Positions 10,401 to 23,100 of a stretch of DNA of 64,000 nucleotides are shown here, piece by piece. Made by a program: the position numbers and the translations under genes. The notes under the pieces were generated by a model. It was not told where the DNA came from and ran no database searches. It was given only the letters and a program-made list of their open reading frames with translations. This stretch comes from Odontesthes bonariensis (taxonomy: Eukaryota > Chordata > Actinopteri > Atheriniformes > Atherinopsidae). The stretch spans positions 19,210,467 through 19,274,466 of the forward strand of contig NC_134529.1 of assembly GCF_027942865.1 (NCBI RefSeq), read 5' to 3'. The first letter of the stretch is position 1. Every line of letters begins with the position of its first letter.

Positions 10401-13400
10401 TCTTGCTTCCGAACTCTCTGCTATAAAGCAGCAACTGGTCAGGGTGACATTAGATGTCTGAGAGTTCCAGCTCCAACAAACCACTTATCTTTCCGAAATT
10501 TGTGTTATTCTAATTTTTGACACCATGATTTCACACATTTTACCATAACATGTGTATTGCTCCTAAAGTCCTGATGAATATCGGTTATTTGCCTGTATGA
10601 TCACCACTGATGATGTTAGTGTTGATAATACTTAATCAGTCACTCCCTTATCCCCTCGTCACATCAAAGTTAAAACATAAGATTAGGTGATGAATTATTC
10701 ATTTCATCATTAATTCAATGAAGTTAATCACTTTCAACGCCTTGGCAACATGACACAAAACACACAGTGGGAATTTTCCACTTACATTAGATTATTAGCG
10801 CTGCACATTTATTTACGTGTAGATACCCAGATGTGTTCCAGATCAGTTGTTTGTGTCGCTGTAATTTCTCCTCTTCCATTTACAGATGTGTGGTGGTCTT
10901 GCTGAACCCCAAAAAGAGCAGACAGTACCACATTATCAACACTTCAAGGTGAGTCACACACAAACACAATCTGCGTTTTAAACAGAGCAACATGGAACCG
11001 TAGAAATGAAATTTGAGTCACACTGAGATGCTTCTCTTTTTCTGTCTCTCTTTAACAGAAAAGCTATCACCGCTCTGTCCTTCTCGCCGGACGGGAAGTA
11101 CTTGGTGACAGGAGAGGTGAGCCTCCTCACTGTCAGTTTTTTCATTCTTTGTTGCCCCTCCGAGGATTTTGCTCCTGCCTTCGAAGGTCTTTGTCTCAGC
11201 AGGATTGGTCTTCATAATGAGGAGGATTTAAATGTTTACCAGAGTATTTAGTGAATAAGATTCGAACAGGCTGCGGTTGTGCAGGGTATTAGGAGATAGA
11301 AGCGCTTTGGCTTTTTGCAGAATGCTGTGTCAATGGTGATCCTGCAGCCTCCATGTGTTTTCAGCCCGTTATAGCCTCGCCCCTTTAGGACGTCCAAGTT
11401 TTGTCGTGTCACAGTTTAACGTGTCTTGCCAGTGACTCGTCCTTACTCAGTTTTGTTGTAGTTACAACACGGGCCTCGGCACAACATGCCACCTTAATCC
11501 ACCCCAGCCGATGAAAGCCGATTAAAGACTTCTCTGTGTAGGTGGGCACGCAGCGGTTGTCATGGCTGCGGAGAGCAAAGTTCAAAAGACCAAATACGCC
11601 AACTGAATTCCAAAGTTTGTAGCTTCCCACTAGAGATACTTGGAGTTATGGAACTGCTTTCCATTTTGTTGGGAAATCTTCAGATATTCATGAAGGTTTT
11701 TTTTCTCTCCCAATTTGGTGAGCTACACAGAACATCAAAGTTCTCTGTGTACCTGCTGTTCTCTGTGATCAAAGCTGAGAGCTTCACGGCTCTGTTAGTG
11801 GATTTTATTTAAGCCTTTAAAGTGTTGAAGATATTTCTGAGTGGATTATCTGATGTCTCTCTCACACACACTCATTCATCAAACGCCGGCTGATTTGCAT
11901 ACAAGGACAGGCTGACAACAGACTTGCTATCTGTTTTTTTTCGTCCGCTCTTTTTATTTGTTTCTCTACTCTTTTGTATGCAGCTCTGACTTTAGTTCAG
12001 TGTCATCCATATTCAACGTATTTCAGACAGCCCGTCCTCGTACTCGTTGACTGCAGCCTTCGAGAAGTCGTTCTGCCACAGAAGAGACTGCACAAATAGC
12101 CTGCCGACCTTTTGATCCCGTAGAGGGAATAATGTGTGCAGGCCAAGCGACAAATAACTGTATTCAGTCGGAGGATAGGGAGGATAATCTCTTAGAGAGC
12201 TTTATAGACCGGAGGGACAGGTGATCGCTGCCCCGTGTGTTGCCAGTTCCAGTAGATTTTCAGACCTGAAAAAGAATGAACAATTTTTCTCTCAGTTCAC
12301 ACGGTCTAGCCCTTCAGCCCTGTTTCCTTTTCATCAGAGCGGTCACCTACCTGCAGTGAGGCTGTGGGACGTTGCAGAGAGGAAGCAGGTGGCAGAGCTC
12401 CAGAGGCACAAATATGGCGTGTCCTGTGTGGCTTTCTCTCCCAACAGCAAATACATAGTCAGCGTGGGAAACCAGCATGACATGATGGTGAACGTCTGGG
12501 CATGGAAGGTTGGTCTCATTTTAGAGTTTTGCGGCAGGCTTAACATGCTGTTATCCCTATAACCTATATTATTAAGCATATTCAGGGGTCATAAAAAGGC
12601 TATTTAGTCATTCTAGATTCAGAAATATCAGGACAAATATGCGCTTGGGTTACGAGGCACTGGTCAGTTTGACATTTCTGTCAAAACTTCAAAAACATGA
12701 CAATGTAGGAGGCAAGCGATGATAATATGCGGAAAACGTACGCGTATTCAAACTTTAATCAACTAATGTGCATGAAAATGAAGAATAAATCATACATTTG
12801 GGCGGCTTATTTCTTTATTATACAGAATTCTAATTTACATTAAATAATTTACAGACATACTCTGAATCAGACAGTAGTTCACAGCCCACTTTGATAGATA
12901 ATTAGCTCTTGTACGCTCTCCCACGAATGAGGTTAGTGAGAAAAAGGTGGGAAAAAGACATGTGCCTAATTGCATGTGCCGAGATAAATCTGACTTTTTG
13001 ACCGCGAGGGCGCCTTCCAATAGGTGCTGATTCAGCCAATTGCCTGCATTGCCCAAAGTTACTTAAAACATTAACACATAAATTGCCACAAAGCATATGG
13101 GGTTTAGATGATGTAAGACTGAAGGTCTATAAATGTTCTGTTTCATTAAATAGATTAATAGAATACCTAAAAGTATGAAAGAAATAAAGAAATGAGCCTT
13201 TAGCTGCTTCCTCCTGCTTCCAGACTCTCTGCTAAAATGCTAAGCTAGCCGGTATCTTCAACATACAAACCCAAGAGTGATAGTAATCTTTACCTAGAAA
13301 GTCATAGTTAAGTGATACCTGTGACTGAAGTCAGTATTTGACAATTCTGAACAGAAATAAAATGTTTTTGTGGTAAAACTGGATCGTAACGACATTAAGC

Positions 13401-16400
13401 TCTGAAACAGCACTGTGAATCTTTGCGAAACCCGTGTCTTTTTTTCGTTCCCCTGCAGAAAGATGTAGTCGTGGCCGCTAACAAGGTGTCCAGTAAAGTG
13501 ACAGGTGTGTCGTTCTCTGAGGACAGCTCCTACTTTGTAACTGTTGGAAACCGGCATATCAAGTTCTGGTATCTGGACCACTGCAAGGCCAACAAGGTAT
13601 GAAAGCAGGCTGTAGTTTGTGGCTTTTACAGGGTTTTGAGCCAGTTATGTAAATTGTAGGTTTCCCTTTGCTTCATTACTGCTCAGAGCCATTAAAACAA
13701 TGTTCCCATTGTTTCATATTTGCAAATAACGTAGCAAATAGAACATATCGGCTGCACACTTAACAGCGATAACCACTTCAGTCTTTAGAGATTTACCAGC
13801 TAACCCTCTGTGGTATGCAGGCCAGGGCACCTGTGCCTCTGCTGGGCCGCTCCGGGCTGCTGGGAGAGCTGAGGAACAACTTCTTCTGCGATGTGGCTTG
13901 TGGCCGGGGCTCTAAATCTGACTCCACCTTCTGCATAACTTCCTCCGGGCTGTTGTGTGAGTTTAACAGCAAGAGGACGTTGGACAAGTGGGTGGACCTA
14001 CGGGTGAGTGACAGAGATGTCTCCAACATCAATGGAGGGGTGTTTGGACTCTTTAAGCGACACCACTGTTAATCCTGAGAAGTTCTATGCAACAAATGGA
14101 GGGGATGTCAGTAGAGTGTTATTCCATTCACATAAATGCTGTGTATTTAAGCTGAATGGTCCGATTCAAGCCTTTTCTAAATTCATGACATGAATATCCA
14201 TCTTTGATGCTTCATCAAGAGGTGAACATGAAAGTGTGCTGGCTCTGCTCCTGTCTTCTGCCAGAGGATTAAAAAAGACTTAGCAGGAAGTACAAGGACA
14301 GGATGTATCTGGAAGTATTCCAGTGGGGAGGCTTTTTGTATTACTCTGTAAACTAAACCTACTGAAACTATTCTGTTGTATTTGCAGGTGTAGATTTTGC
14401 AAGGCAAAGTGTTATGAATATTCTGTGCAGAGCTTTTTAGTGAACCTGTGTTCTTATTGTGTTTCGCCCGGCCTTGTAGACGGGCGTGGCCCAGTCCCTG
14501 TCTCTGTCTGAAGATATGATCTTCTGCGGCTGTGCTGATGGAACGGTGCGAGCCTTCAGCCCTGCTGACTTGCACTTTGTGTGCACGCTACCGCAGCCGC
14601 ACCCCGTGGGCTCCGACATCTCTGCCCTCACAGAGGCCAGGTGAGGAAGAGCTCAGGAGCAACGCAGCCTTCAGTTGGCAGCAATCCACAGCGCGATCAA
14701 ATCTATGACTCTATTTATAGAGCCTCCTGTCTCAAGTGGCTTCGGTTAACAGTCTAAATCGCCTCTCTGTGCTTTTTCTTAAGAAAGCTCGAGATGAAAT
14801 GCATTTCTGTTCTTTTATGTTCCACGGCCTTTACAAAATCATTTCAACCTTTCTCTCTACAGCCATCTATTCAACACCAAGGCGGATGCCCGTTACCCAG
14901 ACTCGATTGCTCTTACCTATGACCCTGTGAGCTGTTGGCTCAGCTGTGTGTACAATGACCACAGTCTGTATGTGTGGGATGTGAGAGATGTGCACAGGGT
15001 GGGGAAGGTGCACTCTGCCCTCTTCCACGCTGCATGTGTCTGGGACCTGGAGGTAAGGACTTACAGGTGGAAAGTTTTCATTTCTATCAATGAGAAAGAG
15101 AAGGCGGTGATTGCTACATATTAGAATCACGTCATTAATTTAGTTAGAGCTCTGCATCGTAGAATTTACATTTTGAAGCTATGGGTGAGTGTTCAGGGTA
15201 ATGTTGCCGAGGCATTTATGCAGTGGTGAACAAATGTTGTAACCATGAACAGCTACACAAGCAAAATATTATCTGATTACCAAAGCACATAAAGTTAGAG
15301 ATGATGTCTAATAATACTTGTTAAGACTTGTAAAAAGTCCAAAAGCCATAATCTGTTATAGCCCAGGGATGCATCAGTGTCCATGGAGGTTTTCCCTGGA
15401 GGTAATTGGTTATTTTAGCAGGACAATGCCAGAGCTCGTTCTGTGCAACTTTCCATCGCCTCACAGACACAGAGTGTGTGTGCTTGACCGGCCAGCCTGC
15501 AGCCCAGATCTGTCTCCTATTCGAATGTATGATGCATTATGAAGAGGAAAATCCGACAACAACAAACACGTACAGTTGAGAGGATTAAATCTTGTATTCA
15601 GCAAGAACGCATGCAGATTCTTCTGAAAAACGTCAACAATTAGGAGCCTCGGTTCCCAAATGATTGAAAATGTAACGACAAGGAAGGCTGGTGTAACACC
15701 ACGATAAACAAGGAGGATTCTTTTGTTTGTATGTTGCCGCCATCAAATTCTAGATTATTTAGCAGTTTTAAGATGAAATTAAGTTGAGCGGTGACCCTGA
15801 AACGATTGTGTTAAAGAAAGGTTCAGACGAAAACATTTTAGAAAAATTCAGAGCTTTTCAAGAACTGGATTTCCAGCTCTGTGAGATATTCTGGCTGTTT
15901 TTCCTGCACTGCTCATTTTGTGTCGGTCCACAGATTTTCAGTGAAAAAACTCTCTCTTGAGATCGTTTATCATTCACCTCTATTTTGAGGTTTGTTTTGG
16001 CCCGTTGTTGTAGAGACCATCCTCTTTTCATATTCAGCTTTTGCACTTCTGGTGAAATGTTTTCATTCAGAAAAAGTTTGTATCTGATTTATAGATAATT
16101 TCTTACACCAGGGAAATGTTCCCCCTGCTACTGGCTGCAACATGATACACCCACCACTTTGTTTCACAGTTTGAAAGGTGGTTTGTTTCTTTTACCAGTT
16201 GTTGCAAAATTTGTTCTGCAAACTGCTTTTTTTTTTTTTGCAGCCACAATGTTCTTTTTAAACTTTATGAGACCACGTAACTTGTTTTCGAAATGCATTG
16301 GGTGATACACAACTGAAAAGGAGGAGTTATCTTGTGCCTAAGATAGTAGAAACTAAAATGTGCAGGTGCCTGTGGGTGCACATGCCATTGTCAGTCCTTA

Positions 16401-19400
16401 CACTGTAAAGATTAATAGCCCAATGAAACATTCCCTGAACTGGTCGACCTTCCTCAGATGTTTCCAGATGTTCCCGGGGAAATGGTTGCGGGTCTCTCGT
16501 CGGGTACATTCCTCACTTGTTCGGCTGATAACACCGTAAGACTGTGGCACACAGAGGACTGGACGCCGTCTCACGTTCATTCTCAGAACATCCTCAGCAG
16601 CGTGAGTTTGCTCTTTTCCTCAAACAGAAGGGCTAACATTTCAAGAACTGCTCTCTCCTTGATGGACTATTTCACCGCCGTCCATTTGCTTTGCAGGATC
16701 TCTTGAATATTATCTACGTAGATGGGAACACGAGTGCTTTGCTGGATTCCGAATGTACTGCACATGGGAATGCAGACAAGTCGGGGGATGCGCAGACAGC
16801 AGAACTCAAGACAGGCATCAGAACCATCTGTGTTAGTCCAGATGGCAAACACCTGGCATCTGGAGACCGCAATGGGATGCTGAGGTAATGCAAGAAGTCA
16901 CAAATAGAGATTGATGGGCGCGAGTGACCTCATTTCTGAAATGTGAATTCATATTTTGCAGGGTTCATGACCTCAGCAGCATGGAGGAGATTCTGAAAGT
17001 GGAGGCCCACGATACTGAGATCCTCTGTCTCGAATACAGTAAACCAGACACAGGTTTGTGTGTGTGTGTGTGTGCATGTGTGAGTCTCGTTATTTACAGC
17101 TTGCTTTAAGACTATCTCTGCATTGGCTGTGCATGTGCATGGTTGCTGATAGGTCTGAAGCTGCTGGCCACAGCGAGCAGGGACCGCCTGATCCACGTCC
17201 TGAACGCGGGCGAGGACTACGGTCTGGTGCAGACGCTCGACGAGCACTCTTCATCCATAACAGCCGTCCGCTTTGCTGGTGAGCCACTCGAGTCGTCTGA
17301 CAGCTAATCTTTCCTTAATCCTGGCTCTCACCTCCTCTCGGTCTCACATGAAGTCCCTCTTTAACTTGATCACAGTACCGATTGTCGCTACACGTTTAGT
17401 CAGGCGGAGTTCTCTTTCTATTATTGAACAAAGTCTTTTCTATTAGTCTTTTTCCCGCTTTCAGCTCCCGTCACTGATTTCTAATTTACTCTGTGATTTG
17501 CGATGCTTCACTAGTTTATCTCTAGAATGTTAAATGGATTGTAAATTATTATTGAACACCAGAAATGGCATGTAGATGAGAAGCAGCAGGTTATTTGTTT
17601 GCCTCGGGCCTAATTAGGTGGGGTTTATCATGTCTGCCGAAATAGCTGATGATTAAGTGGATTTCTTTTGTTGTTGTTTTTTTTTTTAGCCAATGACAAC
17701 AAGGTGAGGATGGTCAGCTGTGGGGCAGACAAAAGCATCTATTTCCACACAGCACACAAGGTAAATTTATCTTTCATCAAATGTGTCGAATGAGATGCAG
17801 TTAACTCGCACAGATACATGCAAAGTTGCACAAAAAATCTCACAAACTAAGAATCTCAGAATTAACCGAGTATATTGATTACTGAATATGAAGCTGTAAC
17901 CAGAGGACAGTGAGAAAATGCATTTTTCTTGCTATTTCCGAGTATTTGATGAACAAAACAGCCTTACTGAGCGCAATGTGAAACCACACATCACAAAAGT
18001 GGTTAACAAATGATTTTCTTGAAGGAGTTTCAGGACCACTTCAGTACTTGGGACTAAAATTCTTTATCATTTCCTTTAAATTAGGACTTGGCAACACAGA
18101 AGTCCCACTTTTAGCATTTTAACTACATGTTTAGAGAAGAAGAAAAAGAAAAAGTAAACGAAAGGGTCGTGCTTGAGTTCCTCCGCTGTTGCTTCTGCTT
18201 ACAAGAGCTGATTTGTGTTCAAAGTCCCCAAAGATGCACCATTCTTCTTGTTAAATATAAGACATAATTCGGGCTACTGCTGGAACATTTCCCAAAGCAC
18301 AATAAACAATGTCTTGTTAGTCTTGTTAGGAAAACTTCTCCTCAGCATCCAGACGTTTAGAAAGTAAGGCAGAGCTTAAATGAGCATCCTCTGTGCTGCT
18401 TTTTTAACATGCTCTGTGTTTTCAAGGATCCTAAATGAAAGATAATGGCTAATCATTATGGCTGTGTCTTTAGGAAGATGATGATGATGACTGATGATGA
18501 TGATGTTAGTCAAACATTGATTTTCCATGGTTGGAACTACATAAACCATTGGATTTGCCCGTAGCTCACATTCATTCTACCAAACGTCAACAGCAACAAT
18601 TCAACTCTCAGTTGTCTGGTTGTATAGATCAGGTTTGCTCTTGCAAACCGTATAAATACTCACTTTCCTTTGTGTCTTCATCCATGTAAGTGATGTAAAA
18701 TTTAGTTATGTTCTGTGTTAGACACGCGTATATAAAAAAGAAAGAATACCAACTTTCCATTCTAAAGTTTCACATAGTGGGACGTCATAAGGAAGGACTA
18801 TCTGGTACTCACCAGGGTCTCGAAATGAGATAAATACAATCTCAGATAAATACACACTTAACATATTATTATGCTGAGTCATTGTTTATTTATCAAAAAC
18901 TAAGTCAAAATGCTGAAGCACAGTGTGAAAAACTAAGGACACTGCATGACTCAATAGCTTTTAGAACCACCTTTACCAGGAATTACTTGAGGTAATTGTT
19001 TTCTGTATGATGTTATCAGTTTTTCACACTTTGGCCCACTCTTCTTTATAACTTTGCCTAACTTCCTTGAGGTTTTTCAGACATTTCTTTTAGCACAGCT
19101 CCCTTCAGGTCTCACCACAGTATTGCAACCATTGCAACACCTTCTTCTGCCGTTCTGTTGTAGATTCGCCGCTCTGTTTGGGATCATTGTCTTGTTTCAT
19201 GAACCAACTTCAGCCAAGCTTTAGCCGTCAGACAGATGGCCTCACATTTTGATTCTAGAACACTTTGGTATACAGTGGAGTTCACGGTGGACTCAATGAC
19301 TACAAGGTGCCCAGATCCAAGCTCGAATCGTCAGCACTCCACTTCTGTGCTTAACAGCTGGTGCGAGGTGTTTGTGCTGATATGCTGTGTTTGGTTTTCT

Positions 19401-20087
19401 CCAAACATGGCGCTGTGTATTATGACCAAACATGCTGTTGTTCATCTCTGGTTATATTTGCCAAATTGTAAGACTCATAAAGGACCAGATGATTGGCTTT
19501 TTAAAACTCCTGATGTATGAAACCTTATAATTGAAAGCTGTATATCTATTATATTATATTGTGTTTCAGTTGGCACTTCTTTGTTTCTGCAGACTGAAAG
19601 GGGAACAGAGTTCAGGCGTTCTCACCACATGGTGAGGAAAACAACACTTTATGACATGGGTGTAGACGCCACCTCCAAGTACGCAGCTGTTGCCTGTCAG
19701 GACCGCTGCATCAGGTGAGTGCGTGTGCATGTGCGTGTGGGTGTTTTTGCAAAGGCTCATATGGTTAACACTTTATTTTCCTTCTGAATGCAGGATTTTC
19801 AACATCAGCAGCGGCAAACAGAAAAAGCTCTACAAAGGATCACTGAGTGAAGATGGCAGCTTGCTCAGGGTAACAGTCCTCTCCGCACTCCACGCACCAG
19901 AGACCTTCCCACTGAAACATACACTTCAAGAGCTAAAGAACTCTCGTATTTATGTCCGACAGGTTCAGGTCGATCCCTCGGGTCAATATGTGGCTACCAG
20001 CTGCTCCGATAAAAACATCAGCATCTTTGACTTCTACACCGGGGAGTGTGTCGCCACTATGTTTGGACATTCTGGTAACACCACAAG

Positions 20088-20118
<31 letters not shown>

Positions 20119-23100
20119 TACGTGTAATTCAAATGAGCTACGGATCAATTCTACTTCTATAGCAGGGAGGAAGCATAGGCAGCCCTGGCAACATAATATA
20201 CAGTAACTCACAGGCCTTTATATTCTGCTTTGTTTTACAGAAATCGCCACTGGGATCAAGTTTACCAATGACTGCAAGTATCTGATCTCTGTATCAGGAG
20301 ACAGGTGAGAGGCTTTCCTGTATGTGATTAATTTAGACTCAGGACACAGTCATATCTGGCGTTAACGTGGGTCTTTGGTTGATCTTACTGGACCCATCTT
20401 TAGTCTCCAGTTAATGCATACAATGGGCGACACAGTTTTAAGGGATTTATGAAAAACAAACAGCTAATTATAGCTGCAGATACTTGATTTGCTGCAAGAC
20501 TCTGCCATAAATGTTGCCATTTTTGACCAATAGGGAGCTGGAAATGTGTTTGCAGGCGGTTTCCTCCTTTGTGACGCTGGCTTGAAATCTTAAATATTTA
20601 ACGCTTACGCGCTTTTATCTTCCAGCTGTATCTTTGTATGGCGACTTGCTCCAGAACTGACCATCAGCATGAGAGAGAGGCTGTACCAGCTCCAACAGAA
20701 CCTAAACATACCACCCGGCAAGACCTCCAGACTCAGGTGACGACATAACTGCTTATTCTCAACATTCACAATGGAACCTACAGCTGACGATCAAGAGCCC
20801 AGCTGGAGTACTCGTGTCACATGTCGTTATGTTCTAATGCACACAGGACACTCCTCATTTTGACTCTCTCATTGCGTTGCTGTAGGCGGGAGGTGCATAG
20901 CGCTCCTATTCTGAGCGGTCTGTCCTCTGACAGCGAGCACGAGCACGAGGAGGAAGAGGAGGAAGAGGAGGAAGAGGAAAGAGGGCAGAACGACGACACC
21001 AAGGACCGCGATGACAACACAAGCACCGCTTCTTCTGACAGCAGCCAGGGAGAGGAGGACACAGGTACTGCCTGATTATTAACAGCATGAGAACACAGAT
21101 AAAAGTGGCACAGCAAGGGGAACCAAGTAGGTTGTAGAGGGAAGTTTTCTTACTGCGCTGACCCCGACATTTCACTTCACTGTCACTGTAGATAAATCTG
21201 ACAAGTCACATGGAAACAGAAATTCCCTTTTGTGATTGTTAACAAAATTTTGTTTATTGTGCACCTTCTTCCAACAGGAGGCTCAGACGATGGGCAGGAC
21301 TGGGAGCTGAGAAAGGTAGGACTGTTAAAAGTTTGAATCAAATAATAGGCACTGGTAATAAACTGCGAGGAACTCTGTCCTCACTTAACTAAAACCATCT
21401 CGCTGATTTTTGCACTGCTTTCACAGATGAATTTAGATACAGGTGTTCATTGTCAGTGGTGCGTGGGAAAATCATGTTTCATAGCAAACAGATGAGGTGG
21501 CGAACCGTGAACATTTTCTTTGCGTTTGCTCCCCAGCATGAAGTCGTCGGCCAGGTCATTCCTGACCCCACTAACCGCCCGCGGAGGCGTTGGTCTCATC
21601 GTATGGGCTCGCTGGAGCTCATGGTTAAATCCATGCTGGATCTGAGGCAACTTGAGAACTTTGGTCACAAGAAAAACCCCAACTGTCCCCCTTGTGACCG
21701 AGAGAGACAGAGCACATCCAGCCTCAATGAGGTAAGCAGAGTTGAATGTCTGAGGAGGAAGCCACGCATGTGGATCCATGTGCTTGAAATGTCATCGTTG
21801 AGTCATCTGTGCTTATTTCCCGCCTCGGCAGATAGAGGAGAGGCCCAGGTGGCACCGGGCGTGGCTCTCCTCACCCACATCCAAGTGTGGCAAAGGAACC
21901 GATGGAGCTGTGCTCTTCCCTGAGGAAAATGAAGACGACACAAGTCCCCTGGATGGGTAATACCTCGACTCGGTGATAACGATACTGCTTTTCTAACCTG
22001 CGTTGAATGTTCCTCATTGCTTTCATGTTGTCCCTTCCATACGCCAGTGATTACAGGGTGAAGGAGCAGCGGTGCAGCACACAGGGCCGCGCGATCCGCT
22101 TTGAGAGCCAAGACAGCCGCAGCCCGGACAGCGCCTGCTCGCTGGACTATGACAGCAGGGAGTCCAGCCCGGATCACGTCCCGGCTGGTAAGGTCACACT
22201 CTGATGATGCATCGCTACAAGAAAAGAGACGGTCGGTTAGAATAGTGTGCAGCTCAGGCTGAAATGATGGAAAAGTACAATGCCGGTTTATGAGATTCTC
22301 AAATCATCACAATGTGCTTCCATTTCCATTTACACTGTATCCCAATTTTGTTATAACTTGGTGACGTATTAGGAAAATAAGAAGATTTAATCCATTCAGA
22401 AGTGAAACTTATGCAAACAGGCTGCGCGGTATTGCTTTCCTTGTGGGCTTTTCTTGCTACAGCTCACAGGAATTACAGGCTGAATTTAAGTGAGAAAAGG
22501 CTCAAGTGAAAGATATCCAAGTCATATTTGCATGCTCTATTTTACGTTTCTGTTTGAGTTTACACTTTTTTACTGTGTTGAGTGCAGGATTCTAAATGAA
22601 AAGCTCCAACGTTCTTCAAAGCCCTGATATCTCCTCAACGTACAGTAAAGCTGATTCACGCTGAGAGGGATTTGAGCAAACAGAAAGGAGCTTTTTTTTT
22701 TTTTTTTTTTTTTTTTTAGCTGAACAAAATAATCCCATGTTACTGCTATGGAAGCCCCAGTGTCCAAGCTGGTGATCTGACTGGTCGAGGTTCATCTTTA
22801 CCAACCTTTTGTATGCTGTAGATGCACCAAAGTCATACTTTGGCCTCAGCTTCATCTGGTCCTCCTTTCACTTCCAGGTTGCGCAGATGTAGAATCTCTG
22901 AGTCAGCGCAGCTCCGATGAGGAGAACGAAGAGAAGGAGGAAGAGAGGAAGGCAACAGTAGTGACGAGCATGGATGAGGCTCTGAGGACAGTGAACGCCC
23001 CTGCTGACTACAGTCCGGAGGACTTCCTCAAGCACAACTTTGAGGCGCTGGCAGAGAGCTGCAGCACAGGTACGGCTCCACAAACAATCGCTCGTACCTT

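Noticed and set aside
12221..12337. Upstream extension of the MAPKBP1 exon 5 frame
   Set aside because: The family alignment and a good acceptor (TTCATCAG) place the exon start at 12338; the extension is intron.
20087..20116. Tandem array resembling a CRISPR or satellite
   Set aside because: It is a simple (AC)n microsatellite; no repeat-spacer pattern exists anywhere in the window.
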